Below are positions 53,500 to 61,968 of a DNA stretch of 64,000 nucleotides, in pieces. Within the stretch, counting starts at the first letter, position 1. Every line of letters begins with the position of its first letter. The DNA comes from Pararobbsia alpina_A (GTDB lineage Bacteria; Pseudomonadota; Gammaproteobacteria; Burkholderiales; Burkholderiaceae): positions 2,852,001-2,916,000 of the forward strand of contig NZ_OZ221287.1 in assembly GCF_965118125.1 (NCBI RefSeq), written 5' to 3'. The notes under the pieces were generated by a model, which saw nothing but the letters and a program-made list of their open reading frames with translations, made no database searches and was not told where the DNA came from. The translations under genes were made by a program, and so were the position numbers.

Positions 53500-53828
53500 T
53501 GCAACCTATGCTTGATCTGTTGCGGTACGAGTGCGCAGACGGCACCGTTCCCATCGAACAGTGGCTGTCGAAGCTTCGTGATCGCACTGCGCAGGCCCGC
53601 ATCCGAATGCGACTCACGCAACTCCGTGCAGGCAATTTTGGCGACTGCGCGTCGGTAGGCGAAGGCGTGATCGAGCTGCGGATTCACATCGGGGCCGGGC
53701 ATCGCGTGTATTGCGCACGGTACGGGCACGCGATTGTCCTGTTGCTGTGCGGGGGCGACAGGCATTCGCAACCCACAGATATTCAGCGGGCCAAGGAATT
53801 CTGGAAACTTTGGAAAAGGAGTGTTTGA
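53499..53828 (+). CDS. HigB/RelE-type toxin (phage Gp49-like)
   Basis: 109 residues; the next ATG at 53508 would give 106. The core IEQWLSKLRDRTAQARIRMR, RAGNFGDCASVGEGVIELRI, GHRVYCARYG and VLLLCGGDRHSQ matches the addiction-module killer group within the RelE/ParE superfamily, which cut messages on the ribosome. The stop TGA shares its last base with the antitoxin ATG at 53828. Toxin-first order is typical for HigBA. It lies between the ABC transporter and the DeoR gene, with base use slightly less GC-rich upstream. Confidence 0.9.
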   Translation: MQPMLDLLRYECADGTVPIEQWLSKLRDRTAQARIRMRLTQLRAGNFGDCASVGEGVIELRIHIGAGHRVYCARYGHAIVLLLCGGDRHSQPTDIQRAKEFWKLWKRSV

Positions 53829-54154
53829 TGAGACGACTGGGTAATGCGGTATCGCACCACGACGCGGAAGTGGCTGAACTGCGCGCCGACCATGCACTCG
53901 CTGTCGAATACCTGAAGGCCGCCATGGCAGCGCTCGACAATCCCGAAGAGCGTGCTGGCGGACTGCTGGCGCTGCGCACCATTGCAGAGGCTTACGGCGG
54001 TCTTGCCAACGTTGCGCAACAAGCGGGCATTACACGCGAAGCGCTCTATCGCGCGCTGTCACCGAAAGGCAACCCGACGCTCAAAACACTGATCGCCGTG
54101 CTCAAGGCCGTCGGCATGCGACTCTCGGTCGAACCCGAGCCGCAACTCGCCTGA
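53828..54154 (+). CDS. HigA-type antitoxin with helix-turn-helix
   Basis: 108 residues from MRRLGNAVSHHDAEVAEL at 53828. The C-terminal half is an Xre-like helix-turn-helix (LANVAQQAGITREALYRAL, SPKGNPTLKTLIAVLKAVG). It matches the addiction-module antidote group that pairs with Gp49-like toxins. The start overlaps the toxin stop by one base, so the two are translated in a coupled way. It should neutralise the toxin and repress the pair. The long open frame upstream (from 53711) is a shadow inside the toxin gene. Confidence 0.9.
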   Translation: MRRLGNAVSHHDAEVAELRADHALAVEYLKAAMAALDNPEERAGGLLALRTIAEAYGGLANVAQQAGITREALYRALSPKGNPTLKTLIAVLKAVGMRLSVEPEPQLA

Positions 54155-54263
54155 GCACCGGCGAAGCGACCGCATCGACAGCATCGACCGTTCCGTCGCG
54201 CGTGAGCACATGGACATGCGCTTGCGAGCGGTCGTCCGCACACGCCAGCGGACCGTCGCGGGT

Positions 54264-54992
54264 TCAGTGCGCGCCGCGCAACCGTTGGCCTTGCTCTGAA
54301 ATAACCGAGTCGAAATCGCTGACCTGCGCGAAGCGCACGGCCCGAACCTGACCGAACTTGCTGGAATCGACGACAAGGTGACGCTCGACCGCGCTGGCGA
54401 TCGCGGCCTGCTTGATCGGTACCTCGTGGAAATTCCAGCAACTGACGCCGCGCGTATCGTCGACGCCACCTGCCGAAATCAACGCCTTGTTGATGCCGAT
54501 GTGGCGCAGCGCTTCAAGGCTTTCGTTGCCGGTGAACGAATCTGACGATGGCACGTAGACACCGCCGAGCAAAATCAGACGGATGTTGTCCATGCGTCGC
54601 ACCGCCTCGGCCACGTTCAGCGAATAACAAATGATGGTCACATGCAGGTCGCGTGGAATGTACCGGCCGATCAACGCCAGCGTCGTCCCGCAGTCGACAA
54701 ACACCGTGTCATTGGGCGCGATCAGACGGGCTGCCGTTGCACAGGCCAGCGCCTTGGCCTGCGCAAAATGCGACTCTTCGGTCTCGAGTACATAGGTGCC
54801 GCTGCTCGCCGGCAACTTGGCCGCATTGACGATGTGACCGCCAAGATACGTGAACAACTCGGGATTGGCCGCCACATCGCGCCGCACCGTCATCTCCGAC
54901 ACACCCAACAGCGCGACTGCCTCGCGCAGATGAATCACACCGTGGTCGTCGAGAGCCTTGGTGAGCGCGCGAACGCGATCCGACTTCTGCAT
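54264..54992 (-). CDS. DeoR-family transcriptional repressor
   Basis: 242 residues. An N-terminal DeoR helix-turn-helix (VIHLREAVALLGVSEMTVRRD) is followed by the sugar-phosphate sensing domain (LIAPNDTVFVDCGTTLALIG, KALISAGGVDDTRGVSCWN). The family binds phosphorylated sugars and loses its grip on DNA. It is read away from the deoC operon and separated from it by the toxin-antitoxin pair. By location it should control the deoxyribose genes, with deoxyribose-5-phosphate as a plausible inducer, which is inference. Shared motifs upstream of it and of deoC support this. Confidence 0.9.
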   Translation of the reverse strand: MQKSDRVRALTKALDDHGVIHLREAVALLGVSEMTVRRDVAANPELFTYLGGHIVNAAKLPASSGTYVLETEESHFAQAKALACATAARLIAPNDTVFVDCGTTLALIGRYIPRDLHVTIICYSLNVAEAVRRMDNIRLILLGGVYVPSSDSFTGNESLEALRHIGINKALISAGGVDDTRGVSCWNFHEVPIKQAAIASAVERHLVVDSSKFGQVRAVRFAQVSDFDSVISEQGQRLRGAH

Positions 54993-55047
54993 CGTGGGTT
55001 TCCGTAGAACAGTTAAATGCGGGGTTGTGCAGGCGAATCCATCAAAG

Positions 55048-55105
55048 ACGTTAACTTTCTCTCGCCTAGTTTGAAAGAATTATAACAAGCCGTTTGCGCA
55101 AACGG
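55048..55105. promoter_or_regulatory. Candidate operators upstream of the DeoR-family gene
   Basis: The octamer ACGTTAAC (55048-55055) is identical to one upstream of deoC (43033-43040). Forty bases on, CCGTTTGCGCAAACGG (55090-55105) is a perfect 16-base palindrome; its core CGTTTGCG also occurs upstream of deoC (43082-43089). The stretch between is AT-rich and may hold the promoter. The palindrome also lies ahead of the divergent glycosyltransferase gene. Confidence 0.45.
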
Positions 55106-55266
55106 ACATGAGGATTTCCCGATCATCATCGAGTCGGCGATACCACGCCGATTGCGATCGCCTCGGGCGCAGAATCGCCACTCTTTTTACATTCCGGCAG
55201 ATTTCCGGTTATTCCGTGTCGTCGGCAAACGACGAAGCAGCGTTATCGCGCGCCAGCCCGGCTAAA

Positions 55267-57072
55267 ATGGCAGATTCATTTCAGCGGGCCAACCCGGCCC
55301 TCCGGCACCTTTTCCGCATGCGTTCGACCGTCCGACTTACTGCCTCCGCCACCAGTGCGCTGCCGCGCTGGTTGCTGTTTGCGATCTGCATCGTCTATGC
55401 GGCGTCGGGGCTATTCGGCCGCGATCCGTGGAAAAACGAGGACGCGGCGTCATTCGGCGTCATGTGGACGCTCGCCAACGGCGGCTGGCACGACTGGCTG
55501 CTGCCCAATCTCGTCGGCAAGGCCATCACGGCGACCGGTCCGCTGCCATTCTGGCTCGGCGCGCTGTGCATCCGCGCATTCGGTCCCTGGCTTGCGCCCA
55601 ACGACGCGGCGCATTTGCTGACCGGGCTGATGTTCTACTGCATGTGCGCGTTCGTCTGGTACGGCACCTACCTGCTCGGACGGCGCCCTGAAGTCCAGCC
55701 GTTCAAATACGCGTTCGGCGGAGAGCCGTCGCCTCGCGACTACGGTCGCACGCTCGCTGACGGAGCCCTGCTGATTCTGCTTGCGTCGTTCGGCCTCGCG
55801 GAACGCGGCCACGAATCGACGCCGCAGATCGGCCAGCTCGTGTGCACCGCGATGTTTGTGTATGGGCTGGTCCGGGCACTCGACAAGCCCTGGCAAGGCG
55901 CGCTGTGGACGGGCTTCGCGCTCGGGGCGTTTTCGTTGTGTGCGAGCCCGCCGCTGACGGTCGCGCTCGTCGTTGCGCTGCTCGCCGTGTCGTGGGTCGT
56001 GCCCGCGCTCGACAAGCGCAAGCTGCTCGGCGTCGCGCTGCCCCTCGGCCTCGTCCTCGCGCTGAGCTGGCCCCTCGCGGCTCGCCTCGCGTATCCCGAC
56101 GACGCCGCGCCGTTCCTGCACGAGTGGCTGTGGACCAATCTCGCCAATTTCCGCGGTTCGCCCAAGGGCGCGCTGTTCTACGCCGCGAAAAACCTGCCGC
56201 TGTTCACGTGGCCGGCGTGGCCGCTCGCGATCTGGACATGGCTCAGCTGGCCCGACCTGCGCCGCGCCCCGCACATCGCCGTGCCGCTCTCGATCGTCGT
56301 GCCGGTGCTCGCGCTGATCCTGCTGCAGCAGCACGAAACCAATATGCTGTTCCTGCTGCTGCTTCCGCCGCTCGCGGTGATGGCGAGCTTCGGCCTGCCC
56401 ACGCTCAAGCGCGAAGTGATCAATGCGTTCGACTGGTTTGCGGTATTGAGCTTCACGATCGTCGGCGGCTTTGTCTGGATCGTCTGGATCGCGTCCGAGA
56501 CAGGCTTTCCGGCCCAGATTGCGCGCAACCTGGGCCGGCTGGTGCCCGGCTACAAGCCCGAATTCAATATCCTGTCGCTGCTCGCTGCGCTCGTCGTCAC
56601 GGGCTGCTGGATCGCCCTCGTGCGATGGCGCCTGTCGCGCCATCCGAAGGTGCTGTGGCGCAGCGTCGTCCTCTCGGGCGCCGGAACGACGCTCATGTGG
56701 GTGCTGCTCATGACGCTGTGGTTGCCGCTCGTGAACTTCAGCCGGACCTACCGCGACGTCGCGACGCAAATCGCCACGCGATTGCCGGCCGACTACACGT
56801 GCATCACGCCCGTGCGGCTTGGCGACGCGCAGATTGCCTCGTTTGCCTATTTCGGCAATATGCATTTCGCGTTCGACGGCACGGATTGCGATGTACTGCT
56901 GCGGCAGGACACGCAGGACTACAATCCCCCGGCGTCGCTGTCGCCATACACGTGGAACCTGGTCTGGGAAGGCCGACGCGCAGCCGACCGGGACGAACGA
57001 TTCCGGCTTTACGTTCGCGTCGAACGACCCAAACGGATCGTCCCCCCCGTTCGCCACAACGGCAAGCATTAA
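55267..57072 (+). CDS. ArnT/PMT-like membrane glycosyltransferase
   Basis: 601 residues from the ATG at 55267; an ATG at 55318 (MRSTVRLTAS) is an equally possible start, and neither has a clear ribosome-binding site. About ten hydrophobic segments. The first periplasmic loop contains RDPWKNEDAASFG, the position where GT-C fold enzymes hold their catalytic acidic residue. Later parts resemble ArnT-like lipid-linked sugar transferases. Donor and acceptor are unknown. It is six bases ahead of the MATE gene, so the two are probably co-transcribed. Confidence 0.8.
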   Translation: MADSFQRANPALRHLFRMRSTVRLTASATSALPRWLLFAICIVYAASGLFGRDPWKNEDAASFGVMWTLANGGWHDWLLPNLVGKAITATGPLPFWLGALCIRAFGPWLAPNDAAHLLTGLMFYCMCAFVWYGTYLLGRRPEVQPFKYAFGGEPSPRDYGRTLADGALLILLASFGLAERGHESTPQIGQLVCTAMFVYGLVRALDKPWQGALWTGFALGAFSLCASPPLTVALVVALLAVSWVVPALDKRKLLGVALPLGLVLALSWPLAARLAYPDDAAPFLHEWLWTNLANFRGSPKGALFYAAKNLPLFTWPAWPLAIWTWLSWPDLRRAPHIAVPLSIVVPVLALILLQQHETNMLFLLLLPPLAVMASFGLPTLKREVINAFDWFAVLSFTIVGGFVWIVWIASETGFPAQIARNLGRLVPGYKPEFNILSLLAALVVTGCWIALVRWRLSRHPKVLWRSVVLSGAGTTLMWVLLMTLWLPLVNFSRTYRDVATQIATRLPADYTCITPVRLGDAQIASFAYFGNMHFAFDGTDCDVLLRQDTQDYNPPASLSPYTWNLVWEGRRAADRDERFRLYVRVERPKRIVPPVRHNGKH

Positions 57073-57078
57073 GCTCGC

Positions 57079-58458
57079 ATGTTCGAACACGTCAAACGCA
57101 TCGCAACGCTTGCCTGGCCTGTACTGATCGGACAACTGGCCATCATCGCCTTCGGCGTGCTCGATACCGCGATGGTCGGACGCTACTCGGCACTCGACCT
57201 GGCGTCGCTTGGCCTGGGCAATTCGATCTACATCTCGGTCTACATGGCACTGAGCGGGATCCTGATCGCGCTGATGCCGATCGCCGGACATCTGTTCGGC
57301 GCGGGCCGATCGAACGAGATCGGCAACGAAGTGCGACAGGCCTTCTGGCTCGCGGCCGGACTCTCCGTCATCGGCGTGGCCGTGCTCGCCTGGCCCGCGC
57401 CCCTGCTGCGTCTCGCCGACGCGCCGCCCGAACTCGCCGGGCGCACCACCGCGTATCTGCAGATCCTTGCGATTGGCGTGCCGGCCGGGCTCGTGTTCCG
57501 CGTGTTCAATTCCTTGTCGACCGCGATCTCGAAGCCGCGCATGGTCATGACCTTGCAGGTGATCGACCTTGCGATCAAGGTGCCGCTGAACACATGGTTC
57601 ATCTTCGGAGGCTGGGGGATTCCCGCGCTCGGCGGTCCGGGCAGCGCCCTCGCGACGACGCTGATCAATTTCGGCTCGGCAGCGATCGGCTTGTTCCTGA
57701 TCGCGCGCCACCGCGACTATCGCGCGCTCGCGGTGTTTGAACGGTTCTGCTGGCCGCAGTGGCGTCACCAGCTCGCACTGCTGAAACTCGGCCTGCCGAT
57801 GGGGTTGTCGTATCTGATCGAAGTCACGAGCTATACGTTCATGGCGATCTTCATCACGCACTTCGGCACACGCGTGCTGGCCGGTCATCAGATCGCCGCC
57901 AATCTGGGCGCCGTGCTCTACATGACGCCGCTCGCGATCGGCATCGCCACCTCCACGCTGGTATCGCAGACGCTGGGCGCCCGGGACCCTGTCCAGGCAC
58001 GTGCGCTCGGCCTTCACGGCATTCTGATGGCGGGCGGGATGGCGGTGGTGCTGACGTCGCTCGTGCTGGCCCTGCGGCACCAGATCATCGCCGCGTACAC
58101 GCCCGATTCGCTCGTCGCCGCCGCGGCTCTTCCGCTCGTCACGATCGTCGCGTTCTATCACCTGTTTGACGCGATCCAGTGCTCGACGGGGTTCGCGCTA
58201 CGGGGCTACAAGATCACGACGATTCCGACGATCATCTATGCCGTCGCGCTCTGGGGCGTCGGCCTCGGCGGCGGCTATGTGCTCGGCTTCAACGTGCCCG
58301 GCACTTTGCCCGAACTCTTCACAGGAGCGCGCGGCTTCTGGTTCGCCAATATGGCGAGTCTCGTGATTGCAGCCACATCGCTGCTGATTTACTGGCTACG
58401 CATCAGTAATCCTTCGCATCGCTACGCGATGGGCCATCCTTCGATTCACGCGGAATAA
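57079..58458 (+). CDS. MATE-family efflux transporter
   Basis: 459 residues with 12 hydrophobic segments in two similar halves. Opening LAWPVLIGQLAIIAFGVLDT and the segment GLGNSIYISVYMALSGILIA match the NorM/DinF group. The second half contains GLPMGLSYLIEVTSYTFMAI. MATE proteins export cationic drugs and metabolites in exchange for sodium ions or protons; substrate and ion are not readable. It follows the glycosyltransferase by six bases. The tail is short and polar. Confidence 0.93.
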   Translation: MFEHVKRIATLAWPVLIGQLAIIAFGVLDTAMVGRYSALDLASLGLGNSIYISVYMALSGILIALMPIAGHLFGAGRSNEIGNEVRQAFWLAAGLSVIGVAVLAWPAPLLRLADAPPELAGRTTAYLQILAIGVPAGLVFRVFNSLSTAISKPRMVMTLQVIDLAIKVPLNTWFIFGGWGIPALGGPGSALATTLINFGSAAIGLFLIARHRDYRALAVFERFCWPQWRHQLALLKLGLPMGLSYLIEVTSYTFMAIFITHFGTRVLAGHQIAANLGAVLYMTPLAIGIATSTLVSQTLGARDPVQARALGLHGILMAGGMAVVLTSLVLALRHQIIAAYTPDSLVAAAALPLVTIVAFYHLFDAIQCSTGFALRGYKITTIPTIIYAVALWGVGLGGGYVLGFNVPGTLPELFTGARGFWFANMASLVIAATSLLIYWLRISNPSHRYAMGHPSIHAE

Positions 58459-58589
58459 ATATCGGCGTGGCAGACTCGGCTCGCCCGGATTACTGCGGGC
58501 TTTTCGACTCGCCCGGGTTTTGTTCTATGCTTAATGCGGCCGGCACTCGAATTTCAACGCATGAACAACCGTTGAACACGGAGCACACA

Positions 58590-59120
58590 ATGATCAAGAA
58601 GTGGCTGCTGGTCCTCCTCGCGTGGCTTTCTCTTGCAGTCCACGCCTACGCCGTCGAACTCAACACAGCAACGCAGGCCGAACTCGAGGCCCTCAAAGGC
58701 ATCGGGCCGGTCAAGTCGAAAGCGATTGTCGACGAGCGCACGAAGAATGGTCCGTTCAAGGATGCCGATGACTTTGCGACTCGCGTCAAAGGGATTGGCG
58801 ACAAGACCGTCGTGAGCCTGGAATCGCAGGGTCTCACGATCAATGGTTCGTCCACGGCGCCGAAGGGCGGCGCGGCCGCCGCAGCGACCACGGCGGCCCC
58901 GGCCGCGTCGATGTCGATGAAGAAGACACCGGGCGCCAACGTGAAGAGCCCCTCGGCAGGCACGGCTGCCGCGGCTGCATCTGCACCGCCCGCCACGGCC
59001 GCCATGACGGCGAGCGCATCGTCGGCCGATGCGGCATCGTCCGCATCGGGCAAGAAGTCGAAGAAAGCCTCGAAGAAGGCAGGCGCGAGCGCGGCGAGCG
59101 CCGCATCAGCCAGCAAATAA
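58590..59120 (+). CDS. Secreted ComEA-like helix-hairpin-helix protein
   Basis: 176 residues from MIKKWLLVLLAWLSLAVHA at 58590, a clear signal peptide with cleavage after AYA. A ComEA-type tandem helix-hairpin-helix follows at about 22-85 (LNTATQAELEALKGIGPVKS, DDFATRVKGIGDKTV). The second half is an Ala/Ser/Thr-rich low-complexity tail ending in a lysine-rich patch (KKSKKASKKAG). ComEA proteins bind incoming DNA in the periplasm during natural transformation. The basic tail could add DNA affinity. Other competence genes are not present in this window. Confidence 0.88.
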   Translation: MIKKWLLVLLAWLSLAVHAYAVELNTATQAELEALKGIGPVKSKAIVDERTKNGPFKDADDFATRVKGIGDKTVVSLESQGLTINGSSTAPKGGAAAAATTAAPAASMSMKKTPGANVKSPSAGTAAAAASAPPATAAMTASASSADAASSASGKKSKKASKKAGASAASAASASK

Positions 59121-59203
59121 GCGATTGCCGGCCGCAGGCATTCGCGCATCGCCAGCACGCTGGCGCAGCATTCCTTCACCGAGTTTCTTAGACGGAGGTA
59201 CGC

Positions 59204-59629
59204 ATGGGCTTACTTGACTCTCTGACTTCAGCGCTGGGTTCGGGCGGCGACGCCGCGCAAGCCGGCGCCCACGGTTCCGTGATTGCAGCAGTGATCGAAT
59301 ACGTCAATCAACAACCCGGTGGCTTTTCCGGCCTGGTTCAATCGTTCGAACAAAACGGGTTGGGCGGCGTGGTGGGTTCGTGGATCGGCCACGGCGAAAA
59401 TCAACCGATCTCGCCCGATCAGATTCAGAGCACGCTGGGCAGTGACGCGATCAGTGCGATCGCTCAGAAGGCGGGTGTCTCGACCGATCAGGTGTCGGGC
59501 ATCCTGAGCCAGGTGTTGCCGCACGTCGTCGACAAGGCCACGCCAGACGGTGAAGTTCCGCAAGGCGGCTCACTCGAAGCGACAAGCCTGCTCGGCGCGC
59601 TCGGCGGTTTGTTCGGCAAGCAGGGGTAA
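59204..59629 (+). CDS. YidB-like DUF937 protein
   Basis: 141 residues, beginning MGLLDSLTSALGSGGD. Gly/Ser-rich and without a signal peptide. The central blocks GFSGLVQSFEQNGLGGVVGS, SWIGHGENQPISPDQ and VLPHVVDKATPDGEVPQGG are the DUF937 pattern. Function unknown. A GGAGGT ribosome-binding site lies just upstream of the ATG. It is a single gene, with the chemoreceptor gene convergent to it. Confidence 0.9.
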   Translation: MGLLDSLTSALGSGGDAAQAGAHGSVIAAVIEYVNQQPGGFSGLVQSFEQNGLGGVVGSWIGHGENQPISPDQIQSTLGSDAISAIAQKAGVSTDQVSGILSQVLPHVVDKATPDGEVPQGGSLEATSLLGALGGLFGKQG

Positions 59630-59795
59630 TGAGCCTCGCCTGAAGTGACGCGAAGCACGATGCATCGCGTTGCGGCGTGCCGATAGTGTGCAGCGGCTGT
59701 TCGCCGGGCCGATCCGGAGATCGGAACTCACGCAATCGGGCTACGGCGCGCGATGTGAAACGAAGGCCCGGCAGCGATGCCGGGCCCTCAATCCC

Positions 59796-61337
59796 TTATG
59801 CGGGCAGCGCGAAGATCGCAATCGCCTCGCGCAACACACCCACCTGATCCTTCAGCGAGTGCGCGGCTGCCGCGGCTTCTTCGACAAGCGCGGCGTTCTG
59901 CTGGGTCACGTGATCCATTTCGCCAATCGCACGATTGACCTGCTCGATGCCGGCGCTCTGCTCGTGCGACGCGGTACGGATTTCTTCGAGAATATCGGTC
60001 ACGCGACGCACCGAGGTCACGATCTCGTTCATCGTCTCGCCGGCGCGCGTCACTTGCGCGGCACCCGTTTCGACGGACTGCGTCGACGATTCGATCAGCG
60101 TCTTGATTTCCTTCGCTGCCGATGCGGAACGTTGTGCCAGGCTGCGAACCTCCGAGGCCACGACCGCGAAGCCCCGCCCCTGCTCGCCTGCGCGGGCCGA
60201 TTCAACCGCGGCGTTCAAAGCCAGAATATTCGTCTGAAACGCAATCGCGTCGATCACGCTGATGATGTCGCCGATCTTGCGTGAGCGCGCCGTGATTTCC
60301 GACATGGTCTGCACGACATCGCCAACCACGCCGCTACCGCGCGTCGCCACCGCGGCGGCTTCTTCGGCGAGGCGTGCCGCCTGGACGGCGCTGTCTGCAT
60401 TGTGTTTCACGTTGGCCGTCATCTGTTCCATGCTCGATGACGTTTCGACGAGTGCCGACGCTTGCTGTTCAGTGCGCTGCGACAGGTCGCTATTGCCCAC
60501 GGCAATCTCGGTCGCGCCTACGTTGATATTGTCCGTGCCTTCACGAACGCGCGAGACGGTGGACACCAGCGAGCGCTGCATGCCGCGGAGCGCGCCAAGC
60601 AGGCTGGCATCGTCGCCATGAGGCACGGGCACCGTCGTCGCGAGGTCGCCGTTGGCGATGCGCTGCGCGACTGACACGGCCAGCTCAAGATCGCCACCGA
60701 GATTCTTGCGCACGCTGCGCAGCACGACCAGCATCACGAACGTCGAGATCGCGCCGAGGACCGCGGTCATCGCAAACCAGCGCAGCGCGCTCGCGATGCA
60801 GGCGCTTTCGACATCGTCCATATACATGCCGGTCACGATGTACCAGTCCCACGGCGCAAAATGGCGCGAGAAGCTGGTCTTCGCGACGGGCTTTTCGCTG
60901 CCGGGCTTCGGCCACAGATAGTCGACGAAATCGCCGCCTTCGTGATTGCCCGCCGTCACGATGTCGCGAAACAGAAAGTGCCCGGCGGGATCCTTGAAGT
61001 CGCTCAGGTCCTTGCCGTTGAGCGCCGTCTTGATCGGGTGCATGACCATCACGGGCTTCGAGTCGTTGACCGAGACGTAGCCATCCTTGCCGTAGCGAAG
61101 CCCTGCGAGGATGTCGATGGCGTTCTTCTTCGCCTGGTCTTCGGTGATGGTGTGCTGCTGCGCGAGCGCGTACTGGTGCTCGACGATGCTATCGGCTTGC
61201 CCGACCAGCGCGACGAGCTGCTCGCGGCGGTCGGCAATCATCGAGGCGCGGTTTTGAAAGGCGCCCAGCGTTCCGATCACGATCAGACCGAGCCAGAGCA
61301 CCGCAATCATCGATCGGAGTTTGTTATTCAGCGTCAT
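59796..61337 (-). CDS. Methyl-accepting chemotaxis protein with single Cache domain
   Basis: 513 residues from MTLNNKLRSMIAVLWLGLIV at 61337. One membrane helix at the N terminus, a periplasmic Cache-type sensor at about 35-185 (DGYVSVNDSKPVMVMHPIKT, WDWYIVTGMYMDD), a second membrane helix, a HAMP domain (AQRIANGDLATTVPVP) and a long signalling coiled coil whose tip is ESARAGEQGRGFAVVASEVR. The sensor class usually detects small organic acids. No C-terminal pentapeptide for CheR binding is seen. The upstream open frame to 61433 is unlikely to be coding. Confidence 0.93.
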   Translation of the reverse strand: MTLNNKLRSMIAVLWLGLIVIGTLGAFQNRASMIADRREQLVALVGQADSIVEHQYALAQQHTITEDQAKKNAIDILAGLRYGKDGYVSVNDSKPVMVMHPIKTALNGKDLSDFKDPAGHFLFRDIVTAGNHEGGDFVDYLWPKPGSEKPVAKTSFSRHFAPWDWYIVTGMYMDDVESACIASALRWFAMTAVLGAISTFVMLVVLRSVRKNLGGDLELAVSVAQRIANGDLATTVPVPHGDDASLLGALRGMQRSLVSTVSRVREGTDNINVGATEIAVGNSDLSQRTEQQASALVETSSSMEQMTANVKHNADSAVQAARLAEEAAAVATRGSGVVGDVVQTMSEITARSRKIGDIISVIDAIAFQTNILALNAAVESARAGEQGRGFAVVASEVRSLAQRSASAAKEIKTLIESSTQSVETGAAQVTRAGETMNEIVTSVRRVTDILEEIRTASHEQSAGIEQVNRAIGEMDHVTQQNAALVEEAAAAAHSLKDQVGVLREAIAIFALPA

Positions 61338-61648
61338 CGTGCGTCTTGCTTCAATCGTCGTCGGGTTGCATATATCGGTTGCGGCTTCGCATAGATGCAT
61401 TCTCCATGCGCATTCCGCTTCCCCTACCCGCAATTACGACCAGTCAGGCACTCGGCTTCAGAAGGGCAAACCCTAATCGATCTGTAGAATCGATAACTCA
61501 TATTAATCGTCCTGACGTGCGGACCCGATGAATCCCTGGCGGTGATTGCACAGGACATCACGCGTAGCGACGCTTGCCAGGAACAAGCTGACTTGGCGGC
61601 GGTGTCAGGCGCGGACTGTATGAGATGTGGCACTCGGCGGCGCCAATG
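61338..61648. other. Intergenic region upstream of the chemoreceptor gene
   Basis: 311 bases with no gene. It holds an inverted repeat ATCGAT-N7-ATCGAT (61476-61494) in an AT-rich stretch, about 140 bases before the chemoreceptor start, which may be part of its promoter region. No sigma-28 consensus was recognised. Confidence 0.5.
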
Positions 61649-61683
61649 AAAAAACCCCGCTGATCTTTCGATCAACGGGGTTT
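61649..61683 (-). terminator. Terminator of the tRNA locus
   Basis: On the minus strand CGGGG and GATCA (61680-61670, one mismatch) pair with TGATC and CCCCG (61665-61655) around a four-base loop, then six T (61654-61649). It follows the last tRNA-Asp by a few bases. Confidence 0.85.
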
Positions 61684-61688
61684 CTGTT

Positions 61689-61765
61689 TGGCGGAGCGGA
61701 CGGGACTCGAACCCGCGACCCCCGGCGTGACAGGCCGGTATTCTAACCAACTGAACTACCGCTCC
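61689..61765 (-). tRNA. tRNA-Asp (GTC), copy 1
   Basis: 77 bases with encoded CCA. Acceptor GGAGCGG/CCGCTCC, T-loop TTCGAGT and anticodon GTC in loop CTGTCAC. It is identical over its length to the copy at 61969-62045. It is the last gene of the tRNA transcript and is followed at once by the terminator. Confidence 0.97.
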
Positions 61766-61839
61766 AAACTGCTTGCCCGATGCGATGAACTGTCATCCGG
61801 ACTGGCACACATCGCTACTGCTCGATGACACCGATATTC

Positions 61840-61915
61840 TGGCGTCCCCTAGGGGATTCGAACCCCTGTACTCACCGTGAAAGGGTGATGTCCTAGGCCT
61901 CTAGACGAAGGGGAC
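61840..61915 (-). tRNA. tRNA-Glu (TTC), copy 1
   Basis: 76 bases with encoded CCA. Acceptor GTCCCCT/AGGGGAC and anticodon TTC in loop CTTTCAC. It is identical to the copy at 62128-62203. Its 5' end is only 11 bases after the T run of the terminator that follows the upstream tRNA-Asp copy, so its expression may depend on read-through. Confidence 0.97.
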
Positions 61916-61926
61916 TCACACTTTAT

Positions 61927-61956
61927 AAAAAAAGCCGCTCAAGATCGCCGAGCGGC
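61927..61956 (-). terminator. Terminator inside the tRNA locus
   Basis: On the minus strand GCCGCTC (61956-61950) pairs with GAGCGGC (61940-61934) around a nine-base loop, then seven T (61933-61927). It lies between tRNA-Asp copy 2 and tRNA-Glu copy 1 and looks fully functional. Confidence 0.85.
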
Positions 61957-61968
61957 TGTTTTCGTGTT

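Noticed and set aside
55450..58161. A 903-codon open frame on the minus strand opposite the glycosyltransferase and MATE genes
   Set aside because: The translation is an antisense product of two membrane-protein genes (Arg, Gln, Asp and Glu throughout) and resembles no protein family.
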